Position numbers and translations under genes: made by a program
The notes under the pieces: generated by a model
What the model saw: the letters and a program-made list of their open reading frames with translations, nothing else
Databases searched by the model: none
Told to the model about the DNA's origin: nothing
Shown here: positions 12,298 through 22,267 of the stretch, one piece after another
Numbering within the stretch: the first letter of the stretch is position 1
How the letters are laid out: the number at the start of each line of letters is the position of its first letter
Source of the DNA: Linnemannia hyalina
Lineage: Eukaryota > Mortierellomycota > Mortierellomycetes > Mortierellales > Mortierellaceae
DNA: 64,000 nt
Direction: 5' to 3'
NCBI GenBank assembly: GCA_019671135.1
Contig: JAHRHY010000001.1
Coordinates: forward strand, 3,968,001-4,032,000

Positions 12298-15200
12298 TTA
12301 CGATGAAGTGGGTGAAGAAGGGGCACGAGTAGAAGAGGAGGAGGAAGCGGAAGCCTTCCTTTTCCAGGTTCGCCTGTTAATCTCGACAAGGGACAGGCTT
12401 GCATGTGCCTCAAACACTTTATCAGCCAGCCCTGAAAGCTCCTTCTCGGTCTCGTTCGGTGCAATCCACGGCAGACTCAACTCGAGTCTCTCCAATGCTG
12501 TTGCTCCTTGACCACTGTTTGTTCTAACACCTTGTTCCTTGGGCACAAGGGCGTCCTCCAATTCCTACGCAGAGTTCGTCAAAGTCAAGAAATGGGTATC
12601 GTCAGGGCCTTGCTCCGAGGTGAGGATTTGCCACTAAAAAAAATAGGACCCATCCCTTCCCTATGCATCGATCGATCAAGGGCATGAACCCGAAACTGCT
12701 TTCCCGTTTCGCCCTTTTCTCTTTTTCCTCTCTAACCTCTAGCATCCTCGCTGTCTATGCTGTCTATCCCTCTCTTTCGCACACCTTAGACACTTTCGTT
12801 AATCCTCCATGTCGACAATTCTCTCCCCCCTTTTCTCCTGCCTCCTGTTCCCATCCTCGCACTTCTCCTCCTACTTGTACAAGCATGGGACGGTACATGT
12901 ACTCCTCTTTCTACTACTCCTGCGTTACTTCCCTCTACTACTCCTCCTTGTCTTCCTCATCCTCTTCCTCCCCTTTTTTCATAATGCGCCTTGTTCTGTT
13001 CATAATTGTCTAACCCCGTTCTTACCTGGTTGGAACATTTGTAGAGACGGAGGCTCACGACGGCTAGTGTCTGGCTCCACTCGCAAAGGGCCTCCTTGAC
13101 CACTTGGACACTCACCCAATGCTCAATCAGCATCAATGTACTCAATCGTGGTAGTCGTGGTTGTCGTCGTCGTTGATGTTGTACACGTCCATTCTCCTCT
13201 TCGTCCACCTGCTGCCGCCGGATCGAACAAGAGACCTGCCCCCTTGTTGTTCTCGTCGTCGTGTCCGAAATTAGCCCCGAGATAATTCGGTCTCCTGTCG
13301 ACATGGTTTCGTCTCTAAAACGTCTCAACCTCTCCCGATTCATACAACCAACACACAGCCCCGCCTGCTGCTCCGACAAAGTGGATGTGGTTGTTGTGGT
13401 GGTGGTTGTGGTGGCAGTTCCAGGAGGTTGAGTATGGGTATCCTGAGCGTCGGCGACATGGGTCCTTGTCCTTGTCCTCCAGCACGACCTTCGATCCACT
13501 ACAAGGGTCTCCAAGTCAGGACCACAGAGCTCCAAAAGTCCCTCAATGGTCACCTGAGACGCATAGTACGAATCCAAGAGCTCAATTTCCTTCAAACCAC
13601 GGTGTTGCTGTTGGGCAAGACCGTCGTCCTCCTTGTTCGAACGGTGAAGGTGGTCAAAGGTGGGTCGGAATCCTGCCAAGCTGTTGTCAGACAACCAGGT
13701 CATGTTCTGTAAACGGAGTCGTGTAAGTCGTGGGCAGAGCTCGGACACCATAAGCATCGCCAGGTCCATCCGCGTCTCGGGGTCGACTCCTACAGGAGGG
13801 ATGCCAGCTCCTTGCTGCTGCTGTTGTTGTAATGGTTGCTGGTGGTCTGGTGTTGGCTGGATCGAACCCGTTGTAGACGCGGCCGTTCCATTGTTGGTAG
13901 CAGCTGGTGTAATAGTCGCGCTTGCAATAGAAAGATCCTCAACTGATTCCTCCAGCCTGTCGTCCTGACGTGTCTCGTGCGCCTTACCATTGCTGCTGTT
14001 GCTGTTGATGTCAGCAAAAGAGGCGCACTGTCGACAGGCCTGTCCCGGTTCACAAGTAGACATCGAAGGGTTCTCTGCCAACTCCTTCTCGAACGCCTCT
14101 TGAGCAATCTCTTGTGCATTCCAATCTCCAGGAGCATCGAGAGGGAACTGTGCGAGATCTCCACCGGCAGGGCGGATCACGGTATGTTGACGGAACTCGA
14201 GGGTCCTGAGGTGAGATCCACACGCGCGCACCAACTCTGTCAGAGCTGTCATTCCTGCTCCCTGGCAACGATCCAGTGCAAGCCTGTGGATTTGACTCCT
14301 CTGTGAGTGTTGCTGCTGCTGTCGCTGGGATGAGGAGTTGGTATCGCTGGTATCGTCACCGCTGTTGTTGCTATTATCGTTCCCCGAGAGCAATCGGGCG
14401 ATGGTCATGAAGTCATCCAATCGAGTTGGAGACCGGGAGATGACCAACTCCTGTAAGGATGACAGGTGATTCCTGACGAGGTCTGAAAGGGACACGCCAG
14501 GGATGAGTCGGTAGTGAAGATGACGTAGCTTCATTCCAGGGACCTCTCGCAAGACGTCATGCATTATCTCTGAGAACGCAGCTGTCGACTCGAGCATCAT
14601 GACGACGGGTCCTGGAGGTGGAAGGGTCTTCTTCTTGCGTCTCAACAGCACAGCCTTGGAGGGGGACGGAGACGACGAAGATGATCGTCTGGGTGGTGAT
14701 GGTGTAGCTACTGAAGACGATTGCTCTTCGATTGTTGTTGGGGTTGGTGCTGCCATTGTTGGTGAGAACGTTGATGACTGTTCAATCGAAGTTGGCGACA
14801 ATGGCGACTGAGGTGGCGAGCTGTAAGGAGCAACCGTCGAAAGCGATGGCGATCCTATCATCGTCACAGGGGCAGTAGCCAAAGCAGGCACAGTCCAGAG
14901 CAAAGCCTGAAGATCCCAAAACTGTACCAGATCCTGTTTCGTTGGTGCCACTGTCCCCACGATCCGACAAGGTCTCTTGATCAACGATCGATAATCGATC
15001 CCCAGGCATTTTCGTCCATCCAAATGAATGTTTGTCTCCCAAAAGGGAGTCTGTCCATTGCGGAGTCGATCTTGAAGCCCCAGGGTGATACTGAAGCTGG
15101 GGAGACTCTTCAGGGTCAAGACGGGCTGTTCGTAGATCAATTCGAGGGCAAGGCGGGCCCAGGGCTTGCAGAGTGTGAGGATGGGGCAGAGACTTGAGGG

Positions 15201-15371
15201 CTGATCGTGGTAGTCGAGGAAGGACAGTATGAGGAGGACGATCTCGGGTGCTAGTCTGCTGGCGGAGACGAGGTTCTTGTCCTTGTCCTTGCGAGGTATG
15301 TTGGTAGTAGCAGCAGGGTCGGCAGCCCTTGGGAGGACCTTGAGGTCTGCAGTTGTCTCACTCGTGGGCAT
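12298..15371 (-). CDS. F-box/leucine-rich-repeat protein
   Basis: Two exons, 13026-15371 and 12298-12564 (870 aa), joined across a 461-nt intron (donor gtaag after SNQ, acceptor gcgtag before ELEDALV). Residues about 36-85 (LAPEIVLLILSFLDYHDQPSS...CKPWARLALELIYEQP) look like an F-box, which would bind Skp1 in an SCF ubiquitin ligase. Scattered LRR-like pieces follow: LVRACGSHLRTLEFR, SELCPRLTRLRLQNMTWLSD and LLELCGPDLETLVVD, the substrate-binding side. Long Ser/Thr/Pro, Gln and Asn/Ser insertions interrupt them. If the intron is retained the protein instead ends YEKRGGRG at 12957. The spliced tail (LERLELSLPWIAP, then VFEAHASLSLVEINRRTWKRK) reads like a final LRR, which favours splicing. It is divergent from the GNAT gene at 16095. 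The substrate is unknown. Confidence 0.78.
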
Positions 15372-16094
15372 AGCTCTCTGTCCTGCTGTCGCTGTTGTTG
15401 TTTGCGGTTAGCTTGGGTTGGGTACAGAAGGAAGGGTATGTTGTTGGAAGAGAGAGAATAGGGGTGTCGGGGTTGGTCGGGAGTAGGGGTGTGAGTAAGG
15501 AAGAAAGAAGAACAAGAGGAGAGAAGGAAAAGAAAGAAGAAAAAGGAGGGGGAGGAAGAAAGGAAGAAGTGGAATTGCACCCATGGCTCCTTCCATGAGT
15601 AATGAGTAACAAAATCAGTGACCCACTCCATGACAAAAAAGGTTTACCAGTCAGCGAGTCATCGATCAATTCCTAGTTTACGATTGGTCCACTCGGAACA
15701 TACCAATTGTACCTCGTGAAAGTCATTTTTGGTGGCGCACTTTGGCCTTGCCTGTGTGGTTTTTTAATTGTCAGATGGGTACTTGAAAATTACGCGGTGA
15801 CGGCTACAAACATTAGACCCATGACAACCACAACCAGAACTTAGCGAAAGTATAGCGGTATCTTTTGCTCAGCACCACATACTCCTTTCAAAGCGCAATG
15901 TCCCCATGAGTCACAGAAGAGTAGGCATTGACATCCTTGGTGCGGCGTGGACATCCACATATGCGGCGTCTTGAAGAACACGAAGAGTCAGCAAGAAAAA
16001 ACGAACACATATAAGAAACAAGAACCTATATAGTTCTTCAGGTCCTCCCTACCTTCTTCCTTCCACACATACCCTTTCCCCACAACAACCTTCC
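15372..16094. promoter_or_regulatory. Divergent promoter region between F-box and GNAT copy 1
   Basis: The F-box side (15,420-15,600) is GA-rich on the + strand, giving a CT-rich leader on the transcribed strand. The GNAT side carries ACCTATATAGTT at about 16,024-16,035, 60-70 nt before the ATG at 16095, followed by a C/T-rich leader, as expected for a TATA-type promoter. No other gene is seen. Confidence 0.45.
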
Positions 16095-16796
16095 ATGACG
16101 ATGACAGCCACTATAATCACTCCAACCCTACCAATCCGTTGTCTAGGCTCCTTCCAAATCTCCCCCACTATCTACCTAACCCCCATCTACATTTCAGACG
16201 CCCCAGAACAACACCGCATCCTCAACCTTAACGACAGCTTCTTCAAGGGACTCTACTCAGACTCCATGACCTTCCCCTTCCCTAAAGAAGAAGCCCTCCG
16301 ATTCTCGATGTACCAGGAGCAAAAACGAGTCCAGCAAGGCGTCTGTCAGACCTGGGCAATTCGTAGTACAGTCGATGGGCCCATGATTGGGCTTTTCTCT
16401 TTGGATCCTCAGGACCATCGGGAGATGGGGCCTTGTTATCGAGGCAAAGAACTCGTCTTGAACGCAGCCGTAGCAACAACTCCAACGATGAAAGGCAATG
16501 ATGATGAGGCACCATTGAATTGTGGTGGGATCGGGTATTGGTTGTCGCCCGAGCATACCGGCGAGGGAATCATGACAGATGTCCTCAAGTTTGCACTCAC
16601 TCGATTGGCACGACAGGAGTTTGGATATGACCGTGTCCATGGAGAATGTTGGACTGACAACATTGGAAGCTCCCAAGTGATGGAGCGCGCTGGAATGCAA
16701 CAAGTCATAGGTCTGTCCATCTTTGTACCAAAGTTCAACGCCACCAAGGACGTTGCCCACTTCATTCATGAATCCCAGTCCACTTGTAATAAATAA
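16095..16796 (+). CDS. GNAT-family N-acetyltransferase, copy 1
   Basis: Intronless, 233 aa. The order of blocks is that of RimJ/RimL-like GNAT enzymes: LTPIYISDAPEQHRIL near the N-terminus, TWAIRSTVDGPMIGLFSL, then GGIGYWLSPEHTGEGIMTDV with the acetyl-CoA pyrophosphate-binding G-E-G-I motif A, ALTRLARQEFGYDRVHGECW, and N-x-x-SSQVMERAGM (motif B region). Such proteins transfer acetyl from acetyl-CoA to an amine, often a protein N-terminus or a small molecule; the acceptor here is unknown. Two close paralogues lie at 19099-19854 and 33701-34411. This copy is the most diverged: its tail QQVIGLSIFVPKFNATKD replaces RPAVGVPVFVxKFDAxKD of the others. It converges on RPL3, with 217 nt between the stop codons. 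Confidence 0.85.
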   Translation: MTMTATIITPTLPIRCLGSFQISPTIYLTPIYISDAPEQHRILNLNDSFFKGLYSDSMTFPFPKEEALRFSMYQEQKRVQQGVCQTWAIRSTVDGPMIGLFSLDPQDHREMGPCYRGKELVLNAAVATTPTMKGNDDEAPLNCGGIGYWLSPEHTGEGIMTDVLKFALTRLARQEFGYDRVHGECWTDNIGSSQVMERAGMQQVIGLSIFVPKFNATKDVAHFIHESQSTCNK

Positions 16797-16918
16797 GAAC
16801 CATTCGCCCAAAACATTGAATCATGCAAAAGAAAGTAAAGTTACCACCAAAAGAATGAAGCAAAAAAGATATGTGTGAGTACTAAAAATACAACAAAGCT
16901 TTGGCGCGCGAAATTCAA

Positions 16919-16924
16919 TTTATT
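16919..16924 (-). terminator. AATAAA poly(A) signal of RPL3
   Basis: TTTATT on the + strand, 90 nt past the RPL3 stop at 17014. Confidence 0.5.
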
Positions 16925-17013
16925 AAAAAAATTCATTCTCGCAGTCCTCGCAACGTTCAAGGGTGGGTGTGTGGATGTCCTGAGTAAGAGGCAACAACGT
17001 GTCGATGGTGCAC

Positions 17014-18723
17014 TTAAAGATCGCGCTTCAAGGTGCCCATGAACTGCTGGCGCTCCTCGCGGGTCTGGAAGCGACCGTGACCGAACTTGGAAGAAGTATC
17101 GATGAACTTGAGCTGGACGTTCTCGAGGGCAGAGCGACGAGAGTGGACAAGGAGAGACTTGCGGAGGGTGACGACACGCTTCTTGGTACCAGCGCAGCAT
17201 CCCTTGATCATGACGAAGTCCTCGTTGACGATACCGTAGTGGGGGAAACCACCCAAGGGGGTGATGGCCTTCTCGGTCAAATCGTACTCGGTCTTGGCGT
17301 TGGACTTGTCCTCGCCCTTTCCGATGCGGTAGATCTTCTTGTTGACCTCAGTACGGTGATGGTAACCGTTCTGACCAGCACGGGGAACCGAGTACATGAC
17401 TCGGGAAGGATGCCAAGCTCCAATACAGGCGACCTTGCGGAGACCCTTGTGAGTCTTGCGAGGAAGCTTCTTGGTACCCCAACGATGGGTGACACCCTCG
17501 AAACCGTGACCCTTGGTGACGGCGATGACATCGATCATCTCGTCCTGCTCCAAGACAGAGTTGATATCAACGGTCTTCTCAAAGTGCTCGTAGGCGAAGT
17601 TGACCTTGTCGGCGACGGAACCACCGTTCAACTGGATCTCCATGACGTGAGCCTTCTTCTGGCCAATCTTGACCTTGCGGACCTGAGTGTGGACAATGAC
17701 ACGGACGACAGCGCAGTACTTCTTGATGCGCTCGAGCTCGCGGAGGACGGGCTTGGCACCGTTGGCGTGCTGCTTGGCGTACTTGGTGAAGGCCTTTTTC
17801 TTAGAGCGGTACCAGTTCTTGTAGAAGCGACGCTTGAGCTCCTCGGACAAGTGCTCGGCCCAGACGGTGGTCAACGAGCGGAGACCGCGGGGAGTCTCGA
17901 CGTAACCGACAACACCGACGACAACCATGGGGGGAGTCTCGATGATGGTGACGGCCTCGACGATCTCCTTCTTGTGCATCTTGGAACCGGGACGGTCCAA
18001 GTCACGGACGACGTGGGTCATACCGGCCTTGTAACCCATGAAGGCGGTCAAGTGGACGGGCTTGGAGGCATCATCCTTGGGGAAGGACTTGGCCTTACCC
18101 TGGTGGCGGGAAGCACGCTTGCGGGGCAAGAATCCCAAGGATCCGTGACGTGGCCTTTCGAATTTACGGTGAGCTGTTTGGTGCATAGAGATAGACGAGG
18201 CAATGGTCAGCATCCTTGTTCAAAGAGTAGTTGTAAGGTGGAGTTGTCCTTGAAGGCTGGCTGGCCCAAGCGCATAGACCACTCTCTTGCATATGGCTTA
18301 TTCTCCTGTAAACTCTTTCACTGCTGTCCTGAAAGTAACGATCGCTGATGCCAGTTGTCGCCAGTGGTGGTGGTGGCGAATGGCTGCTGTTGCTTGCTCA
18401 CTCTTAACAGCTCTGTTTCGGTTGAAGAAAAGTGTGCCGGTCATGACCAAGTCCCTCCCCTTCGGTGAAATCCTTCTTGTTCATGGCAAGCCTGTCGAGA
18501 TGGAGGCTCCAGGAAGAGCGATAGTCGATTGTCCAGGTGACGATTGGCGTTGCCTGTCGTATTGATTGCAGTTGTTGTTCTTGTATGGGTAGTGGTTGTT
18601 GTTGAAGGGTGGATGGATCGATAGACACGATCAAGTAGAAGGATGGATGACTGGATGTGTCGATGGATGGATTGGATGAATCGCTCTGGTGTGTATGTCA
18701 GATCCAAAACTTAACGTACACAT
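17014..18723 (-). CDS. RPL3: 60S ribosomal protein L3 (uL3)
   Basis: Two coding exons: 18720-18723 (ATGT) and 17014-18173, separated by a 546-nt intron with donor GTACGT and acceptor AACAG. Joining them gives [21 protein letters not shown], the universal eukaryotic uL3 start, and 387 aa in all, the same length as yeast Rpl3. Conserved landmarks are [14 protein letters not shown], the tryptophan-finger region [22 protein letters not shown], and the [25 protein letters not shown] loop with the His that is methylated in yeast Rpl3. It is a core 60S protein near the peptidyl-transferase centre. Reading straight upstream from exon 2 would give [18 protein letters not shown], which is intron and not the real start. 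Codon use is biased, as in highly expressed genes. Confidence 0.97.
18174..18719 (-). other. Long first intron of RPL3
   Basis: A 546-nt intron placed after only four coding bases, with GTACGT donor and AACAG acceptor. Introns of ribosomal protein genes can host snoRNAs, so I looked for C (RTGATGA) and D (CTGA) boxes on the sense strand and found no paired set. Confidence 0.8.
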
Positions 18724-18780
18724 GGTGATTTGATCGTGCGGGAAAAGGAGGGACAAACAGTGCAGAGAGACTCGTCTCAA

Positions 18781-18786
18781 TTTATA
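18781..18786 (-). promoter_or_regulatory. TATA box of RPL3
   Basis: TATAAA on the - strand (in context GCACTATAAATTG), 58 nt upstream of the RPL3 ATG. The sequence from here to the ATG forms the short leader. Confidence 0.5.
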
Positions 18787-18924
18787 GTGCTCCCTCCTTC
18801 GCTCTTCAAACGGCAAATTTTTTTTTCTTGTCAATTGCCAGCCACCCGCCAAACAAAGCGCGCTTTGAAATGTTTAGAGTTAGAATGGCGCCCATTAAGG
18901 GTTACTCTTGCTGGATTGGAGGGC

Positions 18925-18925
<1 letters not shown>

Positions 18926-18974
<49 letters not shown>
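18926..18974. repeat. (AC)n microsatellite
   Basis: Near-perfect AC dinucleotide run of about 49 bp with one early CG interruption, between GNAT copy 2 and the RPL3 promoter. Confidence 0.95.
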
Positions 18975-18975
<1 letters not shown>

Positions 18976-19098
18976 ATGACAAACACAATCAGTACTTCGC
19001 CTCCAGCTGGGCACCCCCTCAGGCACTGTACCTCACTGTCATCAATTGATCAACAACGACAACAGAACAGGGACGATGGCTTACAAGAAGTGGCTGTT

Positions 19099-19854
19099 TT
19101 AATCGGTGTCATAGATATAGTGCGCGATATCCTTTACGGCATCAAACTTGGCCACAAAGACAGGCACACCAACCGCAGGACGCATCCCTGCCCGCTCCAT
19201 CACCCTCCGACTGCCCACGTTATCCGTCCAGGCCTCCCCATGAACTCGATCGAATCCAAACTCCTGTCTCGCCATCCTGGTCAGTGCAAATTTGATTACC
19301 TCCGTCATGACACCCTTGCCGGCCTGCTCAGGAGACAACCAGTACCCTATTCCGCCACAGCTCAAAACACCCTCTTCCTCCTCCTCCTTTCCATCGTCAA
19401 TCTCATGGACCGGCTCTGCTTTGGCAATAGGCTCCTTGCCACAATAACACGGACCCATATCACCATGATCAAACGGATTCAGCGCAAACAACCCAATCAT
19501 AGGCCCTTCCACCTCAGTCCTAATCGCCCACGCGTGACAGATCCCCTTCTCTTCCCGGATTCTCAAATGTCTCGCCGTGAAATAACGAGCTGCTTCTTCA
19601 GAGAAGGGGAAGCGCATCTTGTCCGAGTGGAGTCCGTTGTGAATGCTGTTGTCGATATTGAGGATCCGATAGACTTCTGCGGTATCGGAGAGTGCAACGG
19701 GACTTAACCAGAAAGAGGAAGAGACTTGGTATGGTCCTGTGCATCGGATTGAGGGTTCTTGCGACTGTTGTTCTGAACAGGTCGGCATCGTCACTGTCGT
19801 TGTTGTTGGGGTTGTTGATGTAGGTATAGGCTCGTCGCAGTCTACGGTCGACAT
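19099..19854 (-). CDS. GNAT-family N-acetyltransferase, copy 2
   Basis: Intronless, 251 aa, starting MSTVDCDEPIPTSTTP. Same architecture as the other two copies: VSSSFWLSPVALSDTAEVYRIL, HAWAIRTEVEGPMIGLFALNPFDHGD, GGIGYWLSPEQAGKGVMTEV (motif A, acetyl-CoA binding), FGFDRVHGEAWTDNVGSRRVM and ERAGMRPAVGVPVFVAKFDA. A Lys/Glu-rich insert (DDGKEEEEEG) lies before motif A. It is closest to copy 3 (33701-34411): about 110 bp near the 3' end differ at only a few positions, far more alike than the rest of the genes. It sits in tandem between RPL3 and the chitin deacetylase. A TATAAAAAA stretch lies about 95 nt upstream of the ATG. The acceptor substrate is unknown. Confidence 0.86.
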   Translation of the reverse strand: MSTVDCDEPIPTSTTPTTTTVTMPTCSEQQSQEPSIRCTGPYQVSSSFWLSPVALSDTAEVYRILNIDNSIHNGLHSDKMRFPFSEEAARYFTARHLRIREEKGICHAWAIRTEVEGPMIGLFALNPFDHGDMGPCYCGKEPIAKAEPVHEIDDGKEEEEEGVLSCGGIGYWLSPEQAGKGVMTEVIKFALTRMARQEFGFDRVHGEAWTDNVGSRRVMERAGMRPAVGVPVFVAKFDAVKDIAHYIYDTD

Positions 19855-20328
19855 AGTTGTATTATTTTGTGCTCTTTGTCGAGGCTTGAAGGAAGAACAC
19901 TGTGTGGTTGTGAGGGAAGAAAAAAAAAACTACAACAGAGGAGCGTTCCTTTTTTATATCTGCCCTTCAAGTGTACGCTTTGTTTTGTCACACGATAACA
20001 AAGAGACGCCGCACATTCCTTCCTCCTTTCTCGCAAATAACAGCGAGGTTAACTTTTTCTGCGTGGAGGGGTTGTTCTTCATTCTTGACTCATGGGAAGT
20101 CAGCATTGACACACCTCACGTTGACGATGATGATATAGGATGACAATGCAAACCGTTTCTGTATATTTTTTTTGTGTTCGTAACTGTCTATGCTTGTTCA
20201 ACAAGGGTAAAGATACTATGGTAGATGGTAGGTAGATAACGGGAGGGAAGGGGGGGTGACGACTCGATAATATTAAAGATATAGAAGGTATCTTAGTTTT
20301 GGAAGGTGAGGGAGGCTTTGTTTCTTTC
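19855..20328. other. Intergenic: GNAT copy 2 promoter and chitin deacetylase 3' flank
   Basis: Contains TTTTTTATA at about 19,948-19,956 (TATAAAAAA on the - strand) and AT-rich 3' flank near 20,150-20,300. No further gene is seen. Confidence 0.45.
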
Positions 20329-22267
20329 TTAGAAGGCAGAAAGAGCGGCGGCGATGACGGCCAAGGAGACGGTCATGACGACCTTGGTGCCGATAGAGGA
20401 GGCAGCGCTGCTCTTGTTGTCGCTAGGCTTGCCAGTACTGGTTCCGTTACCGCCGGTGGTGCCGTTGTTAACTGAAGCCTTGGAGTTCTGGTAGGGGAGC
20501 TTGTCACCCAAGCAGTCGTCAATGGCCTGGATCTTGAGCTTGGCCGAAGCAGCGACGGGGAGGAGGCGCTTGGCGAAGTCGACGGTGACCTGGTAGAGGT
20601 CGTGCTCGAGGGTGATGATTCCCTTGGCGCCGGGGTTGGCGCCGTAGGCGGTCATGGAAGCGGTGAAGGCGGTGACAGCAGCGGCCAAGTTGGCCTCGGT
20701 GGGGGTGGCGTTCAAGCTGAAGTCCTTGGAGTCGAAGACATCGCTCGTCCTATAGTTTTTTGTCAGTTGGAGAAAGAAAGGGGGTGGGGTTTGGTTAAAA
20801 GGTCAATTATCTGGTCATAAAATAGGCGTTAAATAGACCCGATGCAAGGGACACAGACGACAAAGATGCATGCCTGAAACACACGGTCCTGCTCCACCAC
20901 TCCCGTCTCTCTCTTTTCTTTGATGCATATTGTTGTTATTATATTACGGCTCTCACACTAAAACCATTTCGCTTTCCTTCTTTTCTGTTTTTACCAGGGA
21001 ACGACAACGAATAGAAAACTTACCAGTCAACAATGATGTAGCCAAGCTTCTTGACGATGGCACGGACACGGTTGTCAATATCACCATATGGGGGACGGAC
21101 ATACTTCATCTGCATGCCTGTGATGTCAAAGACGGCCTTCTCGGTCCACTTCAACTCGGCAACGATCTGCTCGTTGGTGAGGGTGGTGAGGGGGTGGTGA
21201 GACCAGGTGTGGGAGGCAAGGTGATGGCCCTCGTCAAACTCCTGCTTCAGGATGGTGGGGTTCTGGACAACGTTGGTGCCCATGACGAAGAAAGTGGCCT
21301 TGACCTTGTTCTCCTTGAGGGTAGTCAACAACTGAGGAGTGAAGGTAGTAGGACCTAGAACACCATGTTTTCCAATGTACACGTACGAGTAGTAATTATA
21401 GAGAGAGAAAGGGAAGGGGGAACAAATGAGCAAAGAAGAGACCGATAGAAATGGTTAATTTATGAGCACATTTGGGCTTGCTTTTTTGCCGACATGGCCT
21501 CATAGGTACAGTACACAAGAGGACCTTTGTATTAAGCAACATATCTCTTCTTTTTTTTTTTTTTTTTTACTTGTTCTCGGTTTGTCTCTTTCTTTGTTGT
21601 TTGCATTTCATGAGAGCATTTCTTTAAACTATCCCACAAATTGCATCCAACAAAGTTCCAAACACAAACCAACAGAAGAACCACACATACACACACCAAG
21701 AGGGACAGAGAAAAGACGAAGAGGAAAGAGAAGAAAGGAACGGCGTGCCATTGATAATGACGACCGAGAGGAGAGTAATGAAGAAAATGGCCCAAGTGTG
21801 GAAATAATGTGCCTGTATGTGTGTTGATATGTTCTGTGTGTCTGTATGCTTCTCTCCCAATTGGTTTGTACGAAAGTGTTCAGGGAACTCGATCACCCAT
21901 TTCCTTTCAGTGTCATATATATATATCAATTTGCATGCTTTTTTCATTTCTTACCATCGTCGAAAGTAAGACCCCAGACACCGGGGGTGGGGCAGGTGAC
22001 AATATCGTCACCACGGCAGCTCTGGCAAGATCTCCAGCACTGGTCGGCAGGGATGGTGGCAATAGCAGGGCAGGCGGGAGGGTTGCCGGTGTGGATGGGG
22101 AAGACGGGCACATCAGCCAAGTTGATGGCCTTGAGCCACTCCTGGACCTGAGGGGTGTTGGTTGGGGGGACGGCGTTAAGAGGAGGGAACTCTGCGGCGT
22201 TGAAGGCGGCCGATGCGGTGGCGGCGGCCATCAGGGTGATGGTGATGGTTGAAAGAATGGTCTTCAT
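20329..22267 (-). CDS. GPI-anchored chitin deacetylase (carbohydrate esterase 4)
   Basis: Three exons, 21955-22267, 21024-21354 and 20329-20749 (354 aa), all joins in frame. It removes N-acetyl groups from chitin to make chitosan at the cell surface. Residues 1-20 (MKTILSTITITLMAAATASA) are a signal peptide. The NodB/CE4 motifs are complete: TFDDG (101-105, metal Asp), SHTWSH (152-157, two metal His), RPPYG (191-195), DWTSDVFD (from 214) and LEHD (262-265, catalytic His). A Cys-containing region CPAIATIPADQCWRSCQSC precedes the catalytic domain. The end is a Ser/Thr/Asn/Gly-rich stalk followed by a hydrophobic tail (VVMTVSLAVIAAALSAF), typical of a GPI signal. The codon for the last Gly of TFDDG is split by intron 1. 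Introns are 600 and 274 nt. Confidence 0.94.

Larger units (their letters stand above)
18724..19098. other. Intergenic region between GNAT copy 2 and RPL3
   Basis: Holds the RPL3 TATA box, a palindrome-like AAAGCGCGCTTTG at about 18,855-18,867, and the AC microsatellite. Open frames across the satellite are Thr-His or His-Thr repeats and not genes. Confidence 0.5.

Noticed and set aside
18174..18719. snoRNA in the RPL3 intron
   Set aside because: No paired C (RTGATGA) and D (CTGA) boxes were found on the sense strand; H/ACA could not be excluded by eye.
18730..19707. 325-codon plus-strand frame
   Set aside because: It crosses the AC microsatellite and runs antisense to GNAT copy 2; no domain.
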